Source: Prorocentrum cordatum (lineage: Eukaryota > Sar > Dinophyceae > Prorocentrales > Prorocentraceae). From it: a stretch of DNA of 64,000 nucleotides. The DNA lies in the NCBI GenBank assembly GCA_963575745.1, contig CAUYUJ010018059.1, positions 757,501 to 821,500 on the forward strand, in the 5' to 3' direction. Below, piece by piece: positions 51,758-59,445 of the stretch (its first letter is position 1; every line of letters starts with the position of its first letter). Both the position numbers and the translations under genes were made by a program. The notes under the pieces are model-generated. The model was not told where the DNA came from and did not search any database. It was given only the letters and a program-made list of their open reading frames with translations.

Positions 51758-53506
51758 ATGTCGCATGGACATGGGCCTACGCAGGAAAGTCAGCCACTGT
51801 TGCGCTGCACCGTCCTCGGGGAACACATCGTCCGCGCGGTCAATGGCAAATCGGCGACGGGAACCCCGACCACGTGCGCGAGTTCGTGCGCGGACAGCGA
51901 AGGGGACACGGAGAGGCTCCTCGTGAGCGGGGGCGACGACCGCACGGTCCTTGATTTGATCAGCGGGACGAACAGCTACCACTGCGAGCCCCGACCGATC
52001 GGGCGGGGCGATGTCAGCCGGAGCAGCTGCACATGCAACCCGCCCACCGCCGAGGGCCACGCTGCCGCTCGGTCGCTCATCGAGGACCGCTTTGCTGCCC
52101 CGCTGGCGTGCGAGGACGACGCCAGCCTCGCGGCCGAGGTCGCCAAGGTGCACGAGGAGCACAGGGCGCAGCTGCGTCTCCTGCTGCGCCTGCCCGAGGG
52201 CACGGAGTTGGCCTTCTGCCCCTCTGGCAGCGACGCGGAGTTCGTCCCGCTCATGATCGCGGCGGCCCTGGCTCCCGGGCGGCGCGTCGTCAACATCTTG
52301 ACGCAGCACCGCGAGACTGGCTCGGGAACAGGTGCGGCCGCCGCGGGCCGCTTCTTCACCCAGAGCACCCCCCTGGCTGGCGAGAACCCCGCGAGGCAGA
52401 AGGATCTTCTCATTGCTGGCCTGTCCGCGGGCGTGACGACGCGGGTGGTGCCAGCTCGCCACCGCGACGGCTCGCCCGTGGACACAGCAGCGGCGGTCGC
52501 GGAGTTGCAGCAGCAGGCCGATCAGGCGGGCGACTACGTCATCACTCACGTGGTCGCCGAAGGCAAGACTGGTCTCCAGGACGCACACATGCCAGAGACG
52601 CGAGGCGCTGGTACCGGCAGCCTGGCGGTGGTGGACGCTTGCCAGGTCCGTTGCGGAGTGGATGACATATCCAGATGGTTGACTGGTGGAGCTGTGGTGC
52701 TGATCACGGGGTCCAAGTTCTACCAGGGACCTCCCTTTTCTGGCTGCGTGTTGGTACCATCAGCAGTGGCAGGTAGCTTGAAGGCCGCGGCCAGCGCTGG
52801 CGCTGTTTTGCCGCCGACGTGCCTCGACCACGTGGAGGGCCTCGGCGCCTTCTTCTCGAGCACCGAGCTGCCGCCCTGCCTCTGCAGGCTGGCCCCCGGG
52901 CTGCCGTCGAAGCCAAACTTGGGCCTGGCGCTGCGGTGGCGCGCCGCGCTCGCCAACATGGCCCCCTTGCTGCTCCGCTTCCCGGCTGACGAGGTTCGGG
53001 AGTCCGGCGTGAGGGCTTGGGAAGCCGCGGTCGTGTCCACGGTGCACGAGCTGGGCCGAGGGGTGTTGGAGGTCTGGAGCGCCCGTGGCGGGATCGTCAG
53101 CATCCGCGTGCGCCGCCAGGCGGCCGGCCCGGCCGGAGGCTCCGACTGCGAGCCCGCGTGGCTCGGTGTGGCGGAGCTGCGGCGCTTGTTCGGCTGGTGC
53201 GCGTGCGACGCGACGGCGATGCTGCCACCCATCGCAGACGCCGAGTGCGCACAGCTGTGCTCGAGACGGTGCTTCTTGGGCCAGCCAGTGGACGTGGCCG
53301 ACTCGTTCGCCGTGATTCGCATCGCGCTGGGCGCCAAGGATCTGGAGCGATGGCTCTCCGACGACGCTTCGCCCGACAACGGGGGCAGAGGCAGCGCGGT
53401 GCTGAAGGAGGACCGGGTCTGCGTGCAGAAGCTGGCCCTCCTCGCGGCGAATTTCGCCACGGCGGCCGCGGCCGAGGATGCGGCGGTGTCGAGGTCTTCG
53501 TCATGA
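51758..53506 (+). CDS. PLP-dependent aminotransferase-like protein (fold type I, class V-like)
   Basis: 582 residues, single exon, ATG 51758 to TGA 53504-53506. The order of fold-type-I landmarks is present: a phosphate-loop-like FCPSGSDAEF (Gly157-Ser158), a helix and strand VVNILTQHRETGSGTGAAAA, an Asp expected to bind the pyridine nitrogen in VVDACQVRCGV (Asp293), and a candidate Schiff-base lysine in ITGSKFYQGPPFSGC (Lys320), 27 residues after the Asp, as usual. The substrate is unknown. The N-terminal 60 residues are unrelated to the fold and carry no clear targeting signal. The C-terminal 120 residues correspond to the small domain. ACAG at 51718-51721 upstream could be the trans-splice acceptor. 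No disabling mutation is seen and the frame is clean for 1.7 kb, so it is probably functional. Uncertainty lies in the subfamily. Confidence 0.65.
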   Translation: MSHGHGPTQESQPLLRCTVLGEHIVRAVNGKSATGTPTTCASSCADSEGDTERLLVSGGDDRTVLDLISGTNSYHCEPRPIGRGDVSRSSCTCNPPTAEGHAAARSLIEDRFAAPLACEDDASLAAEVAKVHEEHRAQLRLLLRLPEGTELAFCPSGSDAEFVPLMIAAALAPGRRVVNILTQHRETGSGTGAAAAGRFFTQSTPLAGENPARQKDLLIAGLSAGVTTRVVPARHRDGSPVDTAAAVAELQQQADQAGDYVITHVVAEGKTGLQDAHMPETRGAGTGSLAVVDACQVRCGVDDISRWLTGGAVVLITGSKFYQGPPFSGCVLVPSAVAGSLKAAASAGAVLPPTCLDHVEGLGAFFSSTELPPCLCRLAPGLPSKPNLGLALRWRAALANMAPLLLRFPADEVRESGVRAWEAAVVSTVHELGRGVLEVWSARGGIVSIRVRRQAAGPAGGSDCEPAWLGVAELRRLFGWCACDATAMLPPIADAECAQLCSRRCFLGQPVDVADSFAVIRIALGAKDLERWLSDDASPDNGGRGSAVLKEDRVCVQKLALLAANFATAAAAEDAAVSRSSS

Positions 53507-53575
53507 GGCCTGGACTGGCGACGTGGCAGAGCTTGCTGGCGACGTGAGGCATGGGCTGGCGACGATGCACCAGGC

Positions 53576-53690
53576 ATGTCAGGGGTAACGATAGGAGGGA
53601 ATAGGCATAGCGGGGATGCATCAACCCCCAATCGTCCACTCATCGCCGAAAGGGGCCAGATCGCCCCACCCCGCCCAGGAACGTTGGGAC
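53576..53690. repeat. Dispersed repeat shared with 33470-33590
   Basis: Begins 70 bp after the PLP-like gene. Shared motifs listed under 33470-33590. Confidence 0.65.
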
Positions 53691-54837
53691 TCGCTCTCGG
53701 GCGCCAATCGCCGATCTATCAGCAATATATCACAGATTCCAGGTCGACGTTTCCCCCCTCTATGCCAGTCCCCCTATCGTTGCTTCTCAGCATGGGCTGG
53801 CGATAGAATGCCAGCAATCATCGTGTCGTCTCTCCCCTTCGCCCCGCCATCTCATGATCTTTATCCTGTCTCCCAGCAGGTCACCCTTGGTGTCCTCATT
53901 CCGCGTGCTTGCCCGAGGTCCGCTGCGAGCGCTTCCGCTCGATGGGCGCGGCTTGTGGCCAGTTAGGCCGCTGAGGCGACGGGAGCCCAAACTGGGCTTC
54001 TGTTCTGGGAGTGGACTCGAGTTCACTTTCCAAGTCGCCAGGCCTCGAATGCGGACGGCCGCGTGCGGCTTTTCAAAAATATATGTCCCCGCTGCACTTG
54101 ATGTCGGCACGGCAATGCGGGCCGAGGCCGTCTCGTCGGGCGCTCTGGCATGAAGTCAATACACAATTTTCCAGAGAACAAGCATAAGAGCCCCGCTCTT
54201 AGTTTTGTTGGGGCTCACAGGAGTCGCCGCGGTTCAATCATGCCGCGCGGTTTTTAAACGAACTGCTTGGTCGGGAGTGTTTTCAGCGGCTCCCAGGCGT
54301 CACCGCGGCTCATGTGCCGCGTGCGCCTTTTGAAGGAATGCTTGATCACAGTTGCGCCCTCCGCGCGAAAGCAGCACCATCGTCGTCGCCGTTACGGTTG
54401 CCACTGTCATCATTATCCAGTTGCTTGCGGCAAATCTTGCCACCATACCAGCGCAGCGTCGAAGTGCATGCTAGACTGTTGCGTTGAGTCCTCTCGAGGT
54501 GGCTCTGTGCAATCATGGTTGCACAGGGCCCCCGCGTGTTTGCAGGGTGTCTTTTGTGGCAGCCGTGGGCGCGATGATTCTGCCTCGCGGAGAAGATCCC
54601 CCCAAACAGTGCCCTCACTTACGATGTTCCAACCTACTTTCTCCTCGGCCACCAAAAAGAATTTCGAGCATAAAAAATTACCGAAACGTGAAGATGTTCA
54701 CGTGTCGGGCCCTGGGAGACACTCGTCCGACACTGTCTCGGCACTGTTTCGACACTGTTCTTATAATTTTCTGGGTGCTCGAAATCATTCCTGGGAAGTT
54801 GTTCTCAAGTACGACGGGAACAACATAAGCCTGCACT
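53691..54837. other. Stretch with a short direct repeat, no gene
   Basis: 54222-54275 and 54295-54350 are diverged copies (GTCGCCGCGGTTCA / GTCACCGCGGCTCA, then AACGAACTGCTTGGTC / AAGGAATGCTTGATC), offset by about 73 bp. No coding evidence. Confidence 0.45.
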
Positions 54838-54992
54838 GCAGTCGGCCCGGATTAGTCGGTCGACCCTGCCAGCTCAAGGGTACCCTTGTGTCTTGTGCCT
54901 CGCGACACGTGCCTTCTCACACTCCTATGGCGATGTGGCCCTCCTAAGGGTCTTCTGTCCTCTCGCGTGTCCTGTCCAATCAAGGCCGACTG
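54838..54992. repeat. Dispersed repeat, family ACAGTCGGCC, copy 2
   Basis: Same order as 3392-3546. Ends CAGTCGGCCCGGATTAGTCG and CCAATCAAGGCCGACTGTAA are inverted copies, clearer here than in copy 1. Confidence 0.65.
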
Positions 54993-55009
54993 TAAGGCGG
55001 GTGCTCTCT

Positions 55010-55420
55010 TTAGTGGTGAGGCACTGGCCGGGAGTTTGGTTTCTCGCCTGCTGGGCGCCCGTGGGAGCCCCGTGCTGCTTGTGGGGGCTCCGGGGGCTTC
55101 CGCGTGCCCGGCGCCCGTGGGCACCTCGTCTCGTGAGGTGCTCGCCCCGCCGGCGCCCGTTGGGCGACCTCGCGGGCGCCTCTGTCGCCGGCTGGGAGCT
55201 CCAGGCTCTCGGCTGCCCCGGGTGCCCCGTGGGCGCTTCGTGCCCAGCTGGGAGCTCCGAGCTCGCGCACGGCGGGCGCCTCGTGGGCGCTCCGTGCTGG
55301 CCGGGAGTTCCAGGTGTGCGCCCGGCGGGCGCCTCGTGGGCGCCTCGTGGGCGCTCCGTGCTGGCTGGAAGGTCTGGGTCTTCGCTCACTGGGCGCCTCG
55401 TGGCCGACACATCGTTGGCG
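55010..55420. repeat. Degenerate GGGCGCCTCGTGGGCGCTCC minisatellite
   Basis: Units of about 20-60 bp built from GGCGCCCGTGGGCGCC, CTCGTGGGCGCTCCGTGCTG and GGGAGCTCC. Strongly GC-rich. Confidence 0.75.
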
Positions 55421-55429
55421 CCACATGGC

Positions 55430-55590
55430 TTCACACACAGAGTTTCCGCCACGAGGCTTCCACCACATGGTCTGCACTGCGTTGCTTTCAGAACGCGTAT
55501 TGCACCACACAGCTTGCGCAACACCAGTTGCACCACACCAAATAGCTTCCACCACATAGTTTGCACCACAGCGCGCACACCCATAATGCA
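55430..55590. repeat. TTGCACCACA minisatellite
   Basis: Units TTGCACCACAC, GCTTGCGCAACACCA, GTTTGCACCACA, akin to the 8878-9470 array on the opposite strand. Confidence 0.7.
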
Positions 55591-55739
55591 CAGACTCACT
55601 GTTTAGGGTCCACGCTGGCAAGCGTCAGGTATAGCCATGGTACCATGGTGGTGCCTTTCTGGCAGCCGCGCTACGATGTAGCGTGGCGCGGCCATAGCGG
55701 TGCACGGTCGTTGCTCTGCTTGCTGTGCATTTTTCTGGG

Positions 55740-56020
55740 GGTTATTTGAGGCTTCTTGGAGGCCCCTTGGGGCACCCTCGGGAGCCTCTGTGGCTTCTGT
55801 GTCTCTGGGGTGATTGCCAGAGGTCTTCGGGGCTGTTTTGGGGACGCGGAGGTTTGTCGAGCTCCCCCAAAGAGGCTCGGCAGGACCATCATGAGGCTGT
55901 CCGGCTGGACCTTGGGGTCTAGATGCGTTCTTGGGGTCTCGGGCCGTCTTGACGGGCCATACTAGTGTTTCTTGACGCCCATTCGCCCGTCCTGAGGCCC
56001 GCTGGAGCTTTCCTGAAGCC
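55740..56020. repeat. Degenerate GGCCCCTTGGGGC minisatellite
   Basis: Very diverged relatives of GGCCTCTTGGGG (15815-16510). Confidence 0.55.
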
Positions 56021-56336
56021 AGCCTGGGCTGAAGAGCGTGAGAATCAAAGAGGCATTGAACAGCAGTTGGGTGTCTCATTCTGCTGGTTTGCTTCCCCGT
56101 AGGAATTCTTTAGTCCGCGCATGGGAAGTGGATCCATATGGCCCGCTCCGTCTGTTTTGGGTTGTGCCAGTGCACGGTCTTCGCTGTCCCGATGGAGCTT
56201 GTGGCCATATCTATGGATTCCTGCGGCTATCCCACTGGATAGCTTGCTTGTTCGGCTGTCAGAATGGCACTCTTGGCTATCCCAGAAGACGCCTTTGCCA
56301 TCCAAATAATTTTGCTTGCTCGTTTGCTTGCTTGCG
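56021..56336. other. Stretch without supportable gene
   Basis: No domain, no repeat border recognised. Confidence 0.4.
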
Positions 56337-56540
56337 TTCAATGGAGTCCACTGGATCTCAATGGAGACCTGTCTATTCCAATGGAGACTATTGAAGTCCT
56401 ACGGAGTCCAAGGGAGACCAATGGAGCCCAATCAAGTCCAATCGAGTCCATTCGGGTCCCATCGGGTCCAATGGAGTATGGAGTCCAATGAAGCAGGTAT
56501 CCCAACAGAGTGCAATGGAGGCCTTTGGAGTCCACTCCTG
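56337..56540. repeat. GTCCAATGGA minisatellite
   Basis: Units of 9-15 bp: AATGGAGTCCACTGGA, AATGGAGACC, CAATCGAGTCCATTCGG. Confidence 0.8.
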
Positions 56541-57383
56541 GTAGCTGTCCACCGCTTATTCCCTCAGATTAGTTATGTTTGCAGCCAACGCTGGCAGAAC
56601 TGCTCCCGGCCTCACTGAGAGCATCCCCTGGTCCCTGCAATAGCCAGACATGCGATGCCTCTGCCTGTCTCACAGGCGGCCTCCAGAAGTCCCGACCCTT
56701 TCCCCAGGGCCAGCTCTCCCTCCCGAGTCACTGACAGCCAACCCGCACAGAGAGGATGGGCAAGCTTCCCCAGGGTACCCCTGCATCCTCGCCTCCTCGG
56801 TCCATCCTTGGCCACCTTCGTGGGCCGCGCCCCGCTCGAGAAGCTTCGAAGTGGGCGCCCGAGGCCCCTGCACCCTTCTCGTGCCTCCTCGTGACACCGG
56901 TCGGCTCCATGACGGTCCCGAGGGCCGCCGGGGGCCGGCGACGGCCACGAGGAAACCTCCCGTCGCGATCCCCACGACGCGAGCGCGCCGGGGACCTCTT
57001 GGGGAGGCCTGCGCTCCTCGGGCTGGCCTCTGCAGGTGCCTCCTGTGCGGCTGGCAGTGGCCGGGCGCCGAGGAGAGCGCCGTGGCGAAGAGGATCCGCC
57101 CCAGATCTCCGACGAGGCGTTTTTTTGTGTTCGATCTGGGCGCCCCTCCCCCCCAGACATGCTCGTGGCGTCGCTCGGAAGTGTGCACTTTGTCTCGGCG
57201 GGGATTGTTGAGGAGCATCCTGGAGCATCCTGCGGAAAAACCACGCACGGAACCGAAAAATAAGCACAGGGGATGGGCGTCCGAGCGATGGCCAGGTGCT
57301 GCGCCAAGGGGGACGAGCAGAGGCATCAGCATACAAGCTCGGGGGTCCGCCCGGACCTTCGAGCGTTCTTCTGTTTAGGTTAC
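56541..57383. other. Stretch with dispersed-repeat fragments, no supportable gene
   Basis: 56688-56722 matches the 33664 block and 56750-56885 matches 28725-28850. Overlapping frames on both strands, no domain. Confidence 0.4.
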
Positions 57384-57478
57384 TCCTCCCCCTCCTCCTC
57401 CTCCTTCTCCTCCTCCTCCTTCTCCTCCTCCTCCTGCTTTTCCTCCTCCTCCTCCTCCTCCTCCTCCTCCTCCTCCTG
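57384..57478. repeat. CTC microsatellite
   Basis: CTC/TCC repeats with CTT and CTG interruptions just upstream of the retroelement ORFs. Confidence 0.9.
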
Positions 57479-57613
57479 CCCACTACTTCGTTGTAGATTG
57501 CCAGACGTCACAGCAGGAGAGGCCGCATTTCATGGCCATGGATCCGTGCAGCATTCCTTTGCCATTCCATTGCCATTTGAGGTCTCTTTGTTGCGCTGAG
57601 ACCTTGCCGGGGG

Positions 57614-58024
57614 ATGGAGGCCGGGCTGGCGAGGCTGCTCCACGACGTCGGGCAGGCGCTGACCACCGCCTTCGTCGTCCGGGCCTCGGTGGCCGACTGC
57701 CCGGATTGCTGGTGCAGTCCGGCCTTGCACTGCCCAGCGCTGCAGTGCACGTGCCCCAGCGGCGAGGGCACCCTGGCGGCCGCCGCCACCCCGGGGTGCC
57801 CCGGGTCCCAGCTGGCCTGGGTGGCTGGCCTCTCGCTGCTCCTGGGCGCCGTGCTCGGGGCCGCGGCCGTCTCGTGGGCCTTGCGGCCTCGCCCGAGGGC
57901 GCTGGCGGCGCCCGCCGCGGCGCCCGTGGAGGCGGACAGCGCGCCGGCGGGCGACGACCTCGCGCACCTCGCGCTGGAGCAGGCAAAGGCCTTCCGCAGG
58001 ACGCCGGGTGCCGCCGCCTATTGA
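57614..58024 (+). CDS. DIRS-like retroelement ORF1: small Cys-rich membrane protein
   Basis: 136 residues, ATG 57614 to TGA 58022-58024. Residues 29-62 hold seven Cys (ADCPDCWCSPALHCPALQC then TCPSG), arranged as CxxCxC...C....CxC. Residues 67-90 (AWVAGLSLLLGAVLGAAAVS) form a strong transmembrane helix followed by a basic segment. The stop is two bases before the ATG of ORF2, and all four ORFs run in one direction, so this looks like the first cistron of the element. A membrane-anchored leading ORF is not a standard part of DIRS or Gypsy elements. Its role (assembly at membranes, or trafficking) is speculation. It could also be a captured host gene. Confidence 0.6.
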   Translation: MEAGLARLLHDVGQALTTAFVVRASVADCPDCWCSPALHCPALQCTCPSGEGTLAAAATPGCPGSQLAWVAGLSLLLGAVLGAAAVSWALRPRPRALAAPAAAPVEADSAPAGDDLAHLALEQAKAFRRTPGAAAY

Positions 58025-58026
58025 AG

Positions 58027-59445
58027 ATGGCTGCTGGGCCGTTGGCTGGAGGCTTCCACCTGACCAGGTATCGAGTGGGAGGCCCCGCTCTGTATCATGA
58101 GCGACTGGACATATTTCGCTCAGGGTACGTGATGACCCCGGACTTCGACGATTACGGCGAGACCACGAACCCAGACGCGGACGTGATGGAGATCCACTTC
58201 GTGCACGGGCAGGGCGGCAGGGCTGGAGGCATCCCGGAGAACCGGGTCTACAGGTTTCGCCGCTTGCCCACGGCGGCCGAGATCTGGAGCGCCCTCCGCC
58301 GCGGGGCAGCGCTGGGGTACGGGCCGTTGCCCGCTGGGCCCTTCCTCCTCACGCTGTCCGCGGTGAACTGTGCAGGCGCGCCGGCGGGCAGCATACCGCT
58401 GGCGGACCCGGCGATCGCGGGCCCCCCGCCGGGCGGCGTGGCCGGAGCTTACCCCGCGGCAGCGGTCCCAGGCGTGCTGGCGCTTCCTGGGGCGGCCCCG
58501 CCAGCCCCACCGGCGGCCGCGGCCGCGCCAGCGCCGGCAGCCGCGGCCCCAGCCGCCGTGGCCCCCGCCCCCGGGGCGGCCGCTGCTCCAGCGGGTCGGG
58601 CGCCGGCGGTGCCAGACACCGCGGCGGTTGCGCCGCAGCCGAGCGGGGAGCCCGCGCCAGGCTGGCACTGGGTGGCCGCCGAGGACGTCGACGGCGCCGT
58701 GACGTTCGGCACGAAGGTGGCCGTCGGGGTGCCGGGCGGAGCGACCCTCGTGGGCCGCGCGGGGCGCCGCGGGCTTCTCACGCTCGCCGGCGGCGCCGGA
58801 GCCAGCGCGGTGCTGCGGCAGGACAGCGAGATCCCGTGGTTCACGCAGGAGTACCGCGGGAGCGACGCGCGCACGCTCGAGATCCCTCCAGGAGCCGGGC
58901 AGCCAGGCGGCAACTCTCGGGAGTGGCGCGAGGTGGTGCAGCTCTGCCGCGAGGAAACCGTCCCGGGGTTTGGCGTAGCCCCGCCGAGGACGGCGCAGTG
59001 GTGTGCCAAGTACCAGGTGAAGGAGGGGGGCCCGGTCCTCCATCATGAGATGTGGAAGTCAAAGCGCAAGCTGAACCCAACCGACTTCGGGGTGGACATG
59101 CACGAGACGATCTCCAAGATGATCGAGGCCATGGGCTCGGCCGACCACCTGGACGTCTACAACTTGGCGAGCGCGGAGCTCGGCTACAGGAAGCTCCAGC
59201 TCATCGAGCACTACTGGGACGACAGGAGCGCGGAGCAGCAGCAGCACAACATGCGGATGCCCTTGGAGGAGGCCTTCGCATTCATGGGAGGTTCGAGGTC
59301 TCCCTCGATGGTGCGCCCCGAGCTGCTCGATTCGGTGTCGAAGGAGCTGGAGCGGATCCACAGCATCAAGAAGAACGCGAGGAAGCTGAGGGAGGAGCAG
59401 AAGGCCAACAAGGGCGGCCGGGACGCTCCTCACCCGAAGTCATGA
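58027..59445 (+). CDS. DIRS-like retroelement ORF2: Gag-like protein
   Basis: 472 residues, ATG 58027 (MAAGPLAGGFHLTRYRVGGP), TGA 59443-59445. N-terminal 110 residues look globular (HERLDIFRSGYVMTPDFDDY), then an Ala/Pro-rich linker at about 130-205. Next is a conserved-looking region with GWHWVAAEDVDGAVTFGTKV, EIPWFTQEYRGSDARTLEI and WKSKRKLNPTDFGVDMHETI. A charged helical C-terminus (ELLDSVSKELERIHSIKKNA) follows. Position directly before the RT frame, charge and coiled-coil character suggest a nucleocapsid role; no zinc knuckle is present. The stop overlaps the next start as ATGA, so the third ORF may be reached by re-initiation. Confidence 0.6.
   Translation: MAAGPLAGGFHLTRYRVGGPALYHERLDIFRSGYVMTPDFDDYGETTNPDADVMEIHFVHGQGGRAGGIPENRVYRFRRLPTAAEIWSALRRGAALGYGPLPAGPFLLTLSAVNCAGAPAGSIPLADPAIAGPPPGGVAGAYPAAAVPGVLALPGAAPPAPPAAAAAPAPAAAAPAAVAPAPGAAAAPAGRAPAVPDTAAVAPQPSGEPAPGWHWVAAEDVDGAVTFGTKVAVGVPGGATLVGRAGRRGLLTLAGGAGASAVLRQDSEIPWFTQEYRGSDARTLEIPPGAGQPGGNSREWREVVQLCREETVPGFGVAPPRTAQWCAKYQVKEGGPVLHHEMWKSKRKLNPTDFGVDMHETISKMIEAMGSADHLDVYNLASAELGYRKLQLIEHYWDDRSAEQQQHNMRMPLEEAFAFMGGSRSPSMVRPELLDSVSKELERIHSIKKNARKLREEQKANKGGRDAPHPKS

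Noticed and set aside
57614-59445. Bacterial operon, suggested by the two-base gap and ATGA overlap
   Set aside because: The RT/RNase H/tyrosine recombinase order, the surrounding introner-like elements and the spliced-leader relics show a eukaryotic retroelement.
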